NCBI RefSeq assembly: GCF_004340685.1
Contig: NZ_SLUN01000016.1
Span: 59,919-123,918 of the forward strand
DNA length: 64,000 nt
Origin: Hydrogenispora ethanolica
GTDB taxonomy: Bacteria; Bacillota; UBA4882; UBA8346
Direction: 5' to 3'
Shown: positions 8,969 to 18,816 of the stretch, piece by piece
Numbering within the stretch: position 1 is the first letter of the stretch
How the letters are laid out: every line of letters starts with the position of its first letter
The notes under the pieces: generated by a model
The model's database searches: none
The model's input: the letters and a program-made list of their open reading frames with translations, nothing else
Told to the model about the DNA's origin: nothing
Program-made: the position numbers and the translations under genes

Positions 8969-9113
8969 TGTCCGCACATTCCCTTGAGCCTCTTCGCACA
9001 GGCTGATGCTCGCTTGGAAAGTACTTCTCCCGGACACTGCTGGAGAACATGTAGGTCTTTTTTCAGCGGTTTATTATTGTCGCCTCCGGGGTGTTTCCGC
9101 CTGAAGGCGGGCA

Positions 9114-9233
9114 GGGAGTGAGTCCTACCAAGTTGCATTCTTTCATTTTAGATGCTGAACAAAAATCTCTACTGCCAGATATTTTGTTCAGCATCTTTTT
9201 TAAAAAGGATGAATGCAACTTGGTATTACTCCC
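9114..9233. repeat. 120-nt double-stem inverted repeat element
   Basis: Outer arms of 15 perfect base pairs (9126-9140 with 9211-9225), extended by GGGAGT/ACTCCC at the ends; inner arms of 15 perfect base pairs (9150-9164 with 9182-9196); a 17-nt apical loop containing CTGCCAGAT; internal loops of 9 and 14 nt. It encodes no protein. It could be a structured RNA or a small non-autonomous element. A second copy of the architecture with unrelated stem sequence is at 45550-45667. Confidence 0.7.
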
Positions 9234-9239
9234 TGCACC

Positions 9240-9442
9240 CGGCCGCCCAAGGGGACGCTGCTTCCCCTTGGGTATCCCCGGGGGCGGCCGGTCCGTCCTT
9301 GGACCGGTAAGGTAAATGGACATGGATGGTTTGCCGCCGGCCTCCCTTGCCGGCGGCTTCCGGGTCCGTTCCGCGCTGCCGACGGCGGTGATTTCATCCG
9401 CCATCAACGCCGCGTCGCCGCCTTCCTTGGCGGCGGGACCCG
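9240..9442. other. Cluster of GC-rich hairpins, candidate structured RNA
   Basis: Several strong hairpins follow one another: 9241-9289 (two nested stems), 9288-9307 (CCGGTCC/GGACCGG), 9333-9357 (GCCGCCGGC/GCCGGCGGC), and a three-way-junction-like fold closed by GGGTCC (9362-9367) with GGACCC (9436-9441) around GGCGG/CCGCC and CGCCGCC/GGCGGCG hairpins. Three of the terminal loops end in CCTT. No coding frame is convincing. The rest, to 9567, shows nothing recognisable. Confidence 0.5.
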
Positions 9443-9567
9443 TTTTACCCTAGTTCACCAGAGAATAGAGACCCAAAGATAGAATGAGATAGGGCGGACC
9501 ACAGCGGTCAGCGCGGCGTTGCTTTCTCGCACAGGATTAAAATTCCCAGCGGCAACTCTTCTGCATG

Positions 9568-9600
9568 AAAAAACCCCCTATCTCTAATCAAGGGGGTTTT
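9568..9600 (-). terminator. gltBD operon terminator
   Basis: AAAACCCCC/GGGGGTTTT stem with a 13-nt loop and a T run on the minus strand, 42 bp after the gltD stop. Confidence 0.85.
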
Positions 9601-9641
9601 CAATCGATTTACCTTAATGACATCCGGTGAATTTCATGATT

Positions 9642-11126
9642 TCACGGCAGGCAGCTCTCGCCCATCAGATACTGGTCGCACTCCCGGGCCGCTTCGCGGC
9701 CCTCGTGAATGGCCCAGACGACCAGGCTCTGGCCGCGCCGCATGTCGCCGGCGGCGAAGACGCCTTGGACATTGGTGGCGTATTGGCCCTCGGCGGCCTG
9801 GGCGTTGCTGCGGCTGTCCCGGGCCACGCCGAGCTGGTCGAGGAGCGTATCCTCGGGACCGAGGAAGCCCATGGCCAGGAGAACTAGCTGCGCCGGCCAG
9901 ACCTTTTCGCTGCCCGGAATCTGTTTGGGCAGGTAGCGGCCGTTCGCGTCTTTCTCCCAACGGACCTCGACGGTATGGACCTCCTTCAGCCGGCCTTCCG
10001 CGTCGCCGACGAACTGAACGGTGTTGATGCAATAGATCCGCGGGTCGACGCCGTAGACCGCCAGGGCTTCCTCCTGGCCGTAATCGACCTTGAGTACCTT
10101 CGGCCACTGCGGCCACGGATTGTCGGAAGTCCGCTCCAAGGCGGGCTGGGGCACGATCTCGAACTGCACCAGGCTCTTGCAGCCGTGGCGCAATGCCGTG
10201 GCCACGCAGTCGGTGCCGGTGTCGCCGCCGCCGATCACGATCACGTCTTTCCCCTGGGCGGAGATATAATCGCCGTCCCGGTGCTCCGAATCCAGCAAGC
10301 TCTTGGTATTGGCCTTCAGGAAATCCATGGCGAAATGGACCCCGGCCAGGTTCCGGCCCTGGATCGGCAGGTCGCGGGGCTTGGTGGCGCCGCCGCAGAG
10401 CAGGACCGCGTCGTGCTCCGCCAACAGGCGGTCGGCGGGATAGTCCTTGCCCACCTCGACGCCGGTCCGGAACTGGACCCCCTCGGCGGCCAGCAGCCCG
10501 ACTCGCCGCGTCACCAGGCTCTTATCCAGCTTCATATTGGGAATGCCGTACATCAGCAGTCCGCCGACCCGGTCCGCCCGTTCGAAGACGGTCACCGAAT
10601 GCCCGGCCCGGTTCAACTGGGCCGCGGCGGCCAACCCGGCCGGGCCGGAGCCGACCACCGCCACCCGCTTGCCGGTGCGGAGCGCCGGCGGTTCGGGGAC
10701 GATCCAGCCGGCCGCGAAGGCCCGGTCGATGATGTCACATTCGTTATGCTTGATGGTCACCGGCGGTTCATGAATGCCCAGCGTACACGAGCCTTCGCAC
10801 GGCGCCGGACAGACCCGGCCGGTGAACTCCGGAAAATTGTTGGTTTTGTGCAACCGCTGCAGCGCTTCGCGCCATAACCCCCGGTACACCAGATCGTTCC
10901 ATTCGGGGATCAGGTTGTTCAGCGGACAACCGGAAGCCATGCCCTTGATCAAAATACCGCTATGACAGAACGGAATGCCGCAGTCCATGCAGCGGGCCCC
11001 CTGAGTCTGGCGCTGCTCGGCCGGGCCGGGCAGATGAAACTCCCCCCAGTCGGCGAGCCGTTCGCGCGGCGGGCGGTCCGGCGGCACTTCGCGTTGGTAT
11101 TCCATAAATCCGGTAGGTTTACCCAT
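9642..11126 (-). CDS. gltD: Glutamate synthase (NADPH) small subunit
   Basis: Transfers electrons from NADPH through FAD and iron-sulfur centres to the large subunit, where glutamine and 2-oxoglutarate become two glutamates. The 494-residue protein has N-terminal cysteine clusters for [4Fe-4S] ([29 protein letters not shown]), an FAD Rossmann motif ([14 protein letters not shown]), an NADPH Rossmann motif ([13 protein letters not shown]) and the C-terminal [19 protein letters not shown]. The start at 11126 sits behind GGAGGAAG; an upstream in-frame ATG (11174) lacks such a site. It follows gltB by about 70 bp and shares its promoter. Confidence 0.96.
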   Translation of the reverse strand: MGKPTGFMEYQREVPPDRPPRERLADWGEFHLPGPAEQRQTQGARCMDCGIPFCHSGILIKGMASGCPLNNLIPEWNDLVYRGLWREALQRLHKTNNFPEFTGRVCPAPCEGSCTLGIHEPPVTIKHNECDIIDRAFAAGWIVPEPPALRTGKRVAVVGSGPAGLAAAAQLNRAGHSVTVFERADRVGGLLMYGIPNMKLDKSLVTRRVGLLAAEGVQFRTGVEVGKDYPADRLLAEHDAVLLCGGATKPRDLPIQGRNLAGVHFAMDFLKANTKSLLDSEHRDGDYISAQGKDVIVIGGGDTGTDCVATALRHGCKSLVQFEIVPQPALERTSDNPWPQWPKVLKVDYGQEEALAVYGVDPRIYCINTVQFVGDAEGRLKEVHTVEVRWEKDANGRYLPKQIPGSEKVWPAQLVLLAMGFLGPEDTLLDQLGVARDSRSNAQAAEGQYATNVQGVFAAGDMRRGQSLVVWAIHEGREAARECDQYLMGESCLP

Positions 11127-11195
11127 TGTACTTCCTCCAGTCAAGATCGGGGTGCAATCCGAAAAATATGTCATCCGGGAAACCGGCAGCCGTCA

Positions 11196-14100
11196 TCAGC
11201 TGCCGCTGACCCGTTTCAAATCGCTCTTATTGGCCTCGAAAGCCAGCATGAAGGCTTCCTCGGGGCTGACGCCCGAGGCCTGCAGATCGTGCAACGCCTG
11301 CAACACCCGCTGATAATCGCGGGGGATCACCCGCACGAAACGCGGCAGGTACTCCGGCCAATGGGCCAGAATGCGCCGGGCCCGCTCGCTTCCGGTAAAG
11401 GCGGCGTGCCGCTCGACGAGCGTCTTGACCTCCTGAATCTCGGCCGCGTCGGCCAGAGACTGCAGGTCGACCATCTCCGGATTGCAGCGGTGCTTGAAAT
11501 CGCCGCTCTCATCCAGCACATAGGCGACTCCGCCGGACATTCCGGCGGCGAAGTTCCGGCCCGTCGGCCCCAGGATGACCACCCGGCCGCCGGTCATATA
11601 CTCGCAGCCGTGGTCGCCGACGCCCTCGACCACCGCCTTGACGCCGCTGTTCCGGACGCAGAAGCGCTCGCCCGCCAGGCCGCGGATGTAGGCTTCGCCG
11701 CTGGTGGCGCCGTAAAAGGCCACGTTGCCGATGATGATGTTCTCCTCCGGCCGGAACGACGCCGCCGCGGGCGGCTGAACGATGATCTTGCCGCCGGACA
11801 ATCCCTTGCCCAGATAATCATTGGCGTCGCCCGTCAGATTCAGGGTCACGCCGGGCGGCACGAAGGCCCCGAAGCTCTGGCCGGCCGAACCTTCGAGCCG
11901 CAGCCGGATGGTGTCTTCGGGCAATCCCTTGGCGCCGAAGCGCTGGGTGATCTCGCTCCCCAGCATGGTGCCGACCACCCGGTTGGTATTGCGGATCGCC
12001 ACGGCCACTTCGACCGGAGTGCCGTCCTGCAATGCCGGAGCGCACTTCTCCAGCAGCGTCCGGTGGTCCAGCGCCTGGTCCAGCTGGTGGTTCTGACTGA
12101 TCTGGCAGTAGCGGCCCACCTCCGGCCCGACCTCCGGCTGGTACAGGATATTGGTGAAATCGAGATACTTGGCTTTCCAGTGCTTGATGTCCCGTTTCGG
12201 TTGCAATTTATCGGTCCGGCCGATCATCTCGTCGATGGTCCGGAAACCGAGCTCGGCCATAATCTCCCGCAGGTCCTGGGCGATGAAACGCATCAGGTTC
12301 ACCACGTACTCGGGACGGCCCTTGAATTTCTTGCGCAGTTCGGGATTCTGGGTGGCGACCCCGACCGGGCAGGTATCCAGGTTGCAGACCCGCATCATCA
12401 CGCAGCCCATGGCGACCAGCGGCAGCGTGGCGAAGCCGAACTCCTCCGCGCCCAACAGCGCGGCGATGGCCACGTCGCGGCCGTTCATCAGCTTGCCGTC
12501 GGCCTCCAGCACCACCCGGCTGCGCAGGTTGTTTAGGAGCAAGGTCTGATGGGTCTCGGCCAGGCCCAGCTCCCAGGGGAGGCCGGCATGGCGGATGCTG
12601 GTCCGGGGCGAAGCGCCGGTCCCGCCGTCGTAACCGCTGATCAGGATGAGATCGGCCCGGCCCTTGGCCACCCCGGCGGCCACGGTGCCGACGCCGACTT
12701 CCGAGACCAGCTTGACGCTGATCCGGGCCTGGCGGTTGGCATTCTTCAGGTCATGGATCAATTCGGCCAGATCCTCGATGGAATAGATATCGTGGTGCGG
12801 AGGCGGCGAGATCAGGCCCACGCCCGGCGTGGAGTGGCGGGTCTTGGCCACCCAAGGGTAGACCTTTCTCCCCGGCAGCTGGCCGCCTTCGCCCGGCTTG
12901 GCTCCTTGGGCCATCTTGATCTGAATCTCCCGGGCGTTGACCAGATACTCGCTGGTCACGCCGAACCGTCCCGAAGCCACCTGCTTGATGGCGCTGCAGC
13001 GCGAATCGCCGTTGGCCTCCGGCTGGAAACGGGCCGGATCCTCGCCGCCCTCGCCGGTATTGCTCTTGCCGCCGAGGCGGTTCATGGCCACGGCCAGGCA
13101 TTCGTGAGCCTCCTGGCTGATGGAGCCGTAAGACATGGCGCCGGTCTTAAAACGACGGCAGATGGCGTCCACCGACTCCACTTCCTCCAAGGGAATCGGC
13201 TGGCGGTCCTTGAATTCCAGCAGCCCCCGCAGGGTGCTCTGCTGCCCGGATTCGCCGCTGATCAGCGTCGCATACTGTTTATATAAAGAATAATCCTCGT
13301 TCCAACAGGCTTGCTGCAAGGTGTGAATGGTCTCCGGATTGTACAGGTGATACTCGCCGTCCTTGCGCCATTGATAGACCCCGCCGCTCTCCAGCGTCGC
13401 CGGTCCGGCCTGGCGTTCGCCGAAGGCCTCTTCGTGCCGGAGCAGCGCTTCCCGGGCGATGATGTCCAGGCCGATGCCGCCGACCCGCGATGGCGTCCAG
13501 GAGAAATAGCGGTCGATGACCGTCTGATTCAAGCCGACCGCCTCGAAGATCTGAGCTCCCTGATAGCTCTGGATGGTGGAGATCCCCATCTTCGACAGGA
13601 CTTTGACGATCCCCTTGACCACCGCCTTGATGTAGTTCTTAACCGCTTTGGCCTGGTCGATTCCGGAGAGCAGCTCCTCCCGGATCAATTGGTCGACCGT
13701 CTCAAAGGCCAGATAAGGATTGATCGCCGAAGCGCCGTACCCCAGGAGCAGGGCGAAATGGTGCACCTCGCGCGGCTCCCCGGACTCGACCACCAGACTG
13801 ACCTGCGTCCGGACCTGTTCCCGGATGAGATGGTGATGCAGGCCGGCCACGGCCAGCAGCGCCGGAATCGGCGCCAGCTCCCGGTCGACGCCCCGGTCGG
13901 ACAGGATCAGGATGTTGGCTCCGGCCGCGATCTGGCGGCTGGCCTCCTGGCAAAGCCGGTCGAGCGCCCTCTCCAGGCCGGACCCGCCCTCGCTCGCCGG
14001 GAAGAGCATCGGCAGGGTGACCGCCTTGAAGTCGGGCCCGTCGAGATGAGCCAACCGCGCCAGCTCGCCATTGGTCAGGATCGGGATCTCCAGCTTGATC

Positions 14101-15791
14101 TGGTGGCAGCTCTGGGGCTGCGGGTCCAGAATATTCCCTTCCGACCCGAGATAGCTCTCGGTGCCGGTGACGATCTCCTCGCGCAACGCGTCGATGGGCG
14201 GGTTGGTAACCTGCGCGAAGAGCTGTTTGAAGTAATTATAGAGCAGTTGGGGCTGGTCCGACAGGACCGCCAACGGAATATCGGTGCCCATGGCGCCGGT
14301 GGGTTCCACCGCGTCCTGAGCCATCGGAGCCAGGATCTTGCGCAGCTCCTCGTAGGTATAACCGAAACCGCGCTGCCGCCGGAGCAAAGCCGCATGATCC
14401 AGCTTGATCGAGGCGGGCGCTTCCGGCAAGTCGGCCAGGCTGAGCAGATAACGGTCGAGCCATTCCTGGTACGGCAGGGCCTGGGCCAGGCTCTGTTTTA
14501 ATTCCTCGTCGGCGATGATCCGCCCGGCCCCAGTATCAATGAGCAACATCCGGCCCGGCTGCAGCCGGCCCTTGTAGGCGATCTCCTGCGGCGGCAGATC
14601 GACCACTCCGACCTCGGAGGCCAGGATGACCAGGTCGTTCTTGGTCACGTAATAACGAGCCGGCCGTAGGCCGTTCCGGTCGAGCACCGCGCCGACGATC
14701 TTACCGTCGGAGAAGGCCATCGCCGCCGGTCCATCCCAGGGTTCCATCAGGCAGCTGTGGTATTCGTAGAAGGCCCGTTTGGCGGGGTCCATGCTCTCAT
14801 GCTTGGACCAGGGCTCGGGAATCATCATCATCATGGCGTGCGGCAACGAACGGCCGGAGAGCATCAGAAACTCCAGACACTCGTCGAACATCGAAGAGTC
14901 GCTGCCGTCGGGGCTGATCACCGGACGCACCTTGTCGATATCCGGGCCGAACAGGGTCGACTGGAACATCGATTCCCGGGCGTGCATCCAGTTGATGTTG
15001 CCGCGCAGGGTATTGATCTCGCCGTTGTGAATCAGGTAGCGGTTGGGATGGGCCCGCTCCCAGCTGGGGAAGGTGTTGGTGCTGAAACGCGAATGGACCA
15101 CCGCCAACGCGCTCTCCACCGCCGGATCCGAAAGATCCGGGAAGAAGGCGATCACCTGCTCCGGAGTGAGCATTCCCTTATAAACGATGGTGCGCGCGGA
15201 AAGACTGGCCACATAGAAAAAATGACCGCCATTCATACCTGAATAGCGGATCGCTTTTTCCGCACGCTTGCGGATCACATATAATTTCCGTTCAAATGAC
15301 AGATCGTCACGCTGGTCCGAGCCACGCTGGATGAAAACCTGTCGAATGCAAGGCTGGCAGACCCGGGCGGAACTGCCCAAGGTAGCGCCGTCGGTGGGCA
15401 CAGTCCTCCAGCCCAACAGCTGCTGGCCCTCCTCCGCCACCAATTCATTGAATAATTGCTCGCAAGCCTGGCGCGCCTCCGCATCCGGCGGCAAAAAGAC
15501 CATTCCCACGGCGTACGCTTGCGGTTCGGGCAGTTCGAACCCCAGCCCGGCACAGGCGTTCCGCAAAAAGCGGTGCGGGATCTGCAATAAAATACCGGCG
15601 CCATCACCGGTATTGGGTTCGGCGCCCCGGGCACCGCGATGATCCAAATTACAAAGGACCGTCAAGCCTTGCTGGACGATCTGATGGGACTGGAGGCCTT
15701 TGATGTTGACCACGAAGCCGATGCCACAGGCATCATGCTCGTGTTGCGGGTCGTAAAGACCCTGTCTCTGAGGAATTCCGTCTCGTTTCAT
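11196..15791 (-). CDS. gltB: Glutamate synthase large subunit
   Basis: Ammonia-assimilating enzyme of 1531 residues with the full standard architecture: class II glutamine amidotransferase domain whose nucleophile is Cys22 (HDACGIGF) after a short propeptide, central domain, FMN-binding synthase domain with [13 protein letters not shown], the [3Fe-4S] cysteine region ([19 protein letters not shown]), and a C-terminal beta-helix domain. Glutamine-derived ammonia is channelled to 2-oxoglutarate. First gene of the gltBD operon; the promoter and a palindromic operator lie upstream. No sign of truncation. Confidence 0.97.
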   Translation of the reverse strand: MKRDGIPQRQGLYDPQHEHDACGIGFVVNIKGLQSHQIVQQGLTVLCNLDHRGARGAEPNTGDGAGILLQIPHRFLRNACAGLGFELPEPQAYAVGMVFLPPDAEARQACEQLFNELVAEEGQQLLGWRTVPTDGATLGSSARVCQPCIRQVFIQRGSDQRDDLSFERKLYVIRKRAEKAIRYSGMNGGHFFYVASLSARTIVYKGMLTPEQVIAFFPDLSDPAVESALAVVHSRFSTNTFPSWERAHPNRYLIHNGEINTLRGNINWMHARESMFQSTLFGPDIDKVRPVISPDGSDSSMFDECLEFLMLSGRSLPHAMMMMIPEPWSKHESMDPAKRAFYEYHSCLMEPWDGPAAMAFSDGKIVGAVLDRNGLRPARYYVTKNDLVILASEVGVVDLPPQEIAYKGRLQPGRMLLIDTGAGRIIADEELKQSLAQALPYQEWLDRYLLSLADLPEAPASIKLDHAALLRRQRGFGYTYEELRKILAPMAQDAVEPTGAMGTDIPLAVLSDQPQLLYNYFKQLFAQVTNPPIDALREEIVTGTESYLGSEGNILDPQPQSCHQIKLEIPILTNGELARLAHLDGPDFKAVTLPMLFPASEGGSGLERALDRLCQEASRQIAAGANILILSDRGVDRELAPIPALLAVAGLHHHLIREQVRTQVSLVVESGEPREVHHFALLLGYGASAINPYLAFETVDQLIREELLSGIDQAKAVKNYIKAVVKGIVKVLSKMGISTIQSYQGAQIFEAVGLNQTVIDRYFSWTPSRVGGIGLDIIAREALLRHEEAFGERQAGPATLESGGVYQWRKDGEYHLYNPETIHTLQQACWNEDYSLYKQYATLISGESGQQSTLRGLLEFKDRQPIPLEEVESVDAICRRFKTGAMSYGSISQEAHECLAVAMNRLGGKSNTGEGGEDPARFQPEANGDSRCSAIKQVASGRFGVTSEYLVNAREIQIKMAQGAKPGEGGQLPGRKVYPWVAKTRHSTPGVGLISPPPHHDIYSIEDLAELIHDLKNANRQARISVKLVSEVGVGTVAAGVAKGRADLILISGYDGGTGASPRTSIRHAGLPWELGLAETHQTLLLNNLRSRVVLEADGKLMNGRDVAIAALLGAEEFGFATLPLVAMGCVMMRVCNLDTCPVGVATQNPELRKKFKGRPEYVVNLMRFIAQDLREIMAELGFRTIDEMIGRTDKLQPKRDIKHWKAKYLDFTNILYQPEVGPEVGRYCQISQNHQLDQALDHRTLLEKCAPALQDGTPVEVAVAIRNTNRVVGTMLGSEITQRFGAKGLPEDTIRLRLEGSAGQSFGAFVPPGVTLNLTGDANDYLGKGLSGGKIIVQPPAAASFRPEENIIIGNVAFYGATSGEAYIRGLAGERFCVRNSGVKAVVEGVGDHGCEYMTGGRVVILGPTGRNFAAGMSGGVAYVLDESGDFKHRCNPEMVDLQSLADAAEIQEVKTLVERHAAFTGSERARRILAHWPEYLPRFVRVIPRDYQRVLQALHDLQASGVSPEEAFMLAFEANKSDLKRVSGS

Positions 15792-15910
15792 TTCCGTTCA
15801 ACCTTTCTACTCAAGACAATTTATGACCCGGACGGGTCACAATACTATGCCGCGACCTTCCGGCCATCCGGCGGCGAACGTCGTTGCATAGCTCAAAAAT
15901 ATAACATTGA

Positions 15911-15987
15911 TTTCCGTATTGCGGAAATGATTTCCGCATTTCAGGATAGTTACTTAAAATTTTATAATCTGAACCCTTGAGTGTCAA
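15911..15987 (-). promoter_or_regulatory. gltB promoter and overlapping palindromic operator
   Basis: On the minus strand: -35 TTGACA (15982-15987), 17-bp spacer, -10 TAAAAT (15959-15964). Immediately downstream is a perfect 19-bp palindrome TGCGGAAATNATTTCCGCA (15920-15938), and a third TTTCCG half-site at 15911-15916, giving alternating half-sites about 10 bp apart. This is the place for a repressor or for an activator acting at the start site. The protein that binds is not encoded nearby. Confidence 0.65.
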
Positions 15988-16260
15988 TATGTTTGACAAA
16001 AAATACAATATACAACGTTTCCTTACCAAGGGTCATCAACGGCATAATGCCTGCGAAGACTGATTTTTTATGAATCCCGCGACTTTCGGGAACTCACAAT
16101 TCCCAGTAATATTTATTCATTGGAGAGTTTTAGAAGCCATGTGATAAAGTCCTCAAATTCGGAAATCACTCTTTCAAAGGATTAAAAATCGACTTTATCA
16201 CTTGCTTCTCTGAGCTTTTGTGTTCACCCTGGCCTTCGGACAGGGTTTATCACAACGCTT
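15988..16260. other. Intergenic region between ppa and gltB with long inverted repeat
   Basis: No gene seen. It contains an inverted repeat whose roughly 20-nt arms (16132-16151 and 16191-16209, AGAAGC...GTGATAAAGTC) enclose 39 nt, and a small hairpin at 16226-16246 (ACCCTG/CAGGGT) after the pyrophosphatase stop but without a T run. The sequence GTGATAAA or its complement occurs three times. Confidence 0.4.
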
Positions 16261-16917
16261 TTAGAAGGGCGCCACCAGGGCGGACGAGACCAGCGTGGCA
16301 TAATCGGCCCGGGCGTGTTCGATGACCTGCCGGGCTTCGGCGGCGTCATAAACATCGGAGATCTCAATGTGCCGCGGCGCGACGAGGGAATCTTCGGGGG
16401 ATTCCTTGTAGGTAAGGAAGTAGTGTTTCAACCGTTCCAGCAATCCGCGCGGGACCTGGCCCAGATTGGTGCATTCCCCGAAGACCGAGTCCTGGAGCAG
16501 GACCGCGATGATTTTATCGTCGACCTCGGAGCGGTCGAAGAGGCGGAATCCGCCGATCGGCCGGGCCGAGACCAGAATGCCGCTGCGGTTGATGGTGCTC
16601 TCGGTCAGCACGCAAATATCCAACGGATCCCGGTCGCCGCGTTCCACCGGGCGGCCGCATCGGGCCGCGGCGAATTGGGCCACCGCCTGATCGCAGTAAG
16701 TGCGGGGGACGAACCCGTAAAGCGTCGGGCAGAGGCTGGAGTATTTGTGGGGCCGGTCCAGTTTCAGATGGCCGGAATCCTTATCAATCTCATATTTGAC
16801 AGTATCGAAGGGAACGGTCTCAATGAAGGCGTTGACGATCTCCGGGGCGTATTCTCCGGCGGAGATCCCATGCCAGGGATGGGCTTGAACGAGCGATCCG
16901 GCTCCAGCGAGATTCAT
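16261..16917 (-). CDS. ppa: Inorganic pyrophosphatase, family I
   Basis: Soluble cytoplasmic enzyme that hydrolyses pyrophosphate to phosphate and pulls biosynthetic reactions forward. The 218-residue protein carries the family I signature GDRDPLDI (metal-binding aspartates) and KYEIDK for substrate binding. The start at 16917 is chosen because GGAGGACC precedes it; the frame is open further upstream without a ribosome site. It lies alone, 174 bp after a terminator that separates it from the ABC operon. Confidence 0.93.
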   Translation of the reverse strand: MNLAGAGSLVQAHPWHGISAGEYAPEIVNAFIETVPFDTVKYEIDKDSGHLKLDRPHKYSSLCPTLYGFVPRTYCDQAVAQFAAARCGRPVERGDRDPLDICVLTESTINRSGILVSARPIGGFRLFDRSEVDDKIIAVLLQDSVFGECTNLGQVPRGLLERLKHYFLTYKESPEDSLVAPRHIEISDVYDAAEARQVIEHARADYATLVSSALVAPF

Positions 16918-17008
16918 CTTGGTCCTCCTCGGATTAATCTCCCTGTTAGTTTTCAGCCTCGACCGTCCGGCTATACATCTCATTCCGCCCCCGGCTTGAA
17001 TAATCGAT

Positions 17009-17060
17009 AAAAAAAGCCCGGTGATTCGGGAAAGCAATAGCGTACCCAAACCAACCGGGC
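17009..17060 (-). terminator. Terminator of the PotABCD-like operon
   Basis: GCCCGGT (17016-17022) pairs with ACCGGGC (17054-17060), with extra inner pairing, followed on the minus strand by seven T. It lies 31 bp after the last permease stop and upstream of ppa. Confidence 0.7.
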
Positions 17061-17091
17061 AAAAAGAAGCGCGTGCTTATGGAGCGAAGCT

Positions 17092-17913
17092 TTATTTTAC
17101 CTTGAAGACCATCTGGGTCGGGCTGACGAACTTCAGCGCCACAATCAGGCAGGCCAATGCAGTGGTGAAATAAACGACCGCCATGGCGTCGATGGCCTGG
17201 GCGGGCCGGGCCCCGGCCGCGTAGGCGTCGGCGTACAGGGCGACGATCAGCGTCTGTGACTTGCCCCCGGCCACCAGGTAGGTCAATTCGAACATCGAGA
17301 TGGTTTTGACCACCGACAAAATCCCGGCGGTGAGGATCCCCGGCATGGTCAGCGGCACCAGAATTTTGAAAAAAGTCTGCAACTTGCTGGCGCCGAGCAT
17401 CTTGGCGGCCGCTTCCAGATTGACCCCGATCTGTTCGATGAAGGGAGTCAAAATCAGGATCATAAAGGGCACGATCGGCACCAGGTTGGCCAGTACCACG
17501 CCGCTGACCCGGCTGGCCAGGTGAAACTTATAGAGCACGGTGGCCAAGGGAATACCGTAAGCCATCGGCGGGACGATCATCGGTAACAGAAACAGCGACA
17601 TCAGAAAGCCCTTCAGCTTAAAGTTGTAGCGGGCCAAAGCATAGGCCGCCGGATAGGCGATGAGCAAGGAGATCAGGACCACCACGATGGTCACCGTAAA
17701 AGTGACGCTCAACAGATTGGGTATATCATGGTCGGTCATGACGTACTGATACCATTCGAAGGTGTAGATTTTGGGGAGAAATCCCGAATACCAGCGTTTG
17801 CTGACGGAGTTGAGGATAACCGTCAGTAAAATCCCGCAAATATTCAGGCTATAAATAAGGATCGCAATCATAAAGACGATCTTGGAGATACTCCATTTCT
17901 TTTGCAAGGTCAT
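17092..17913 (-). CDS. ABC transporter permease, PotC-like
   Basis: Second membrane subunit of an ABC importer of the polyamine/iron/thiamine group. 273 residues with about six spans and the EAA loop (NLEAAAKMLGASKLQTFFK, about residues 165-183). It is the last gene of the order binding protein, ATPase, permease, permease on the minus strand, 25 bp after the first permease. Substrate is uncertain: the arrangement matches spermidine/putrescine systems but also Fe(III), phosphonate and sugar-phosphate ones. Confidence 0.9.
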   Translation of the reverse strand: MTLQKKWSISKIVFMIAILIYSLNICGILLTVILNSVSKRWYSGFLPKIYTFEWYQYVMTDHDIPNLLSVTFTVTIVVVLISLLIAYPAAYALARYNFKLKGFLMSLFLLPMIVPPMAYGIPLATVLYKFHLASRVSGVVLANLVPIVPFMILILTPFIEQIGVNLEAAAKMLGASKLQTFFKILVPLTMPGILTAGILSVVKTISMFELTYLVAGGKSQTLIVALYADAYAAGARPAQAIDAMAVVYFTTALACLIVALKFVSPTQMVFKVK

Positions 17914-17938
17914 GCCCCCACTTTCTCACATCACAATT

Positions 17939-18811
17939 TCAGCCTTTGCCGCCGCTAATGGAGGCGCTCTTGAAGACCCGGGACCGCCAGAAAAGCACCA
18001 GCATCACGACGAATAATTCGATCGCGGCCATGATCATGGAGACCGCGGAGCCCATATTGAAATCGAATTTCTCGAAGGCCCACTGGAAAGCGGCGATCGA
18101 GATCACCCGGGTCGGTCCCGAAGGCTGCCCCAACAAGACCGCCGAGGGAAAGACCGAGAAAGCCATCACAAAGTTCAGGCAGAAAGCGATGGCGATCCCC
18201 GGCACCAGCAACGGAAAGAGGATCCTCCGGAAGGTCTGCCAGCGGCTGGCGCCCAGAATCTTGGCGGCCTTCTCCAGGTCGGGATTGATCCCCGAGATAT
18301 AGCCGAGCAGCATGAGGAAGGCAAAGGGAAACCCCTGAATGATCAGGGAGATCATGACGCCGAGATAATTATGGGTGAACTGGAACGGCGCGCCCCGTTT
18401 CACCAGGTGCAGCGCCATCAGGAGCTGATTCAGCCAGCCGTTGGGCCCCATGTAGGTGAGCATTCCTTCGGCCACCAGCACGGTTCCCAGGGTGATCGGC
18501 ACAATCAGGAAGAAGGTGATCAGCTTCTCCCCCTTCATGCCGTGGCGCATGAAATAAGCGAAGGGTATCGCCAGGATCACATTGAGCAAGGTCGCCGGCA
18601 GCGCCAGTCCCAGGGTAACCCCGATGGTCCGGGCTTCCCACTGGTCGGTGAAGAACTTCAGATAATTATCCAGGGTGAAAGCGCCGTCGGCATCGGTCAG
18701 GCTCAGATAGAAGCCGTGAAAGAACGGATAGATAAACAGCGCGATAATGAAGACGATCGCCGGCAGCAACGTCAAAAAGAGGGCCCGATCCCACTTGTTC
18801 GTATTATTCAT
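17939..18811 (-). CDS. ABC transporter permease, PotB-like
   Basis: First membrane subunit of the same importer. The start at 18811 gives a 290-residue protein of normal length with an N-terminal span (LFLTLLPAIVFIIALFIYPFF) and EAA loop DLEKAAKILGASRWQTFRR. It begins 5 bp after the ATPase stop; the same frame is open far into the ATPase gene, but that part is arginine/glycine-rich out-of-frame translation and not real. Forms a heterodimer with the following permease. Confidence 0.9.
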   Translation of the reverse strand: MNNTNKWDRALFLTLLPAIVFIIALFIYPFFHGFYLSLTDADGAFTLDNYLKFFTDQWEARTIGVTLGLALPATLLNVILAIPFAYFMRHGMKGEKLITFFLIVPITLGTVLVAEGMLTYMGPNGWLNQLLMALHLVKRGAPFQFTHNYLGVMISLIIQGFPFAFLMLLGYISGINPDLEKAAKILGASRWQTFRRILFPLLVPGIAIAFCLNFVMAFSVFPSAVLLGQPSGPTRVISIAAFQWAFEKFDFNMGSAVSMIMAAIELFVVMLVLFWRSRVFKSASISGGKG

Positions 18812-18816
18812 GGCGG

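Noticed and set aside
8738..9121. Heptad-repeat open frames through array 1 as a coiled-coil protein
   Set aside because: Open frames follow from a period divisible by three; no ribosome site, and similar open frames in other arrays differ in frame and composition.
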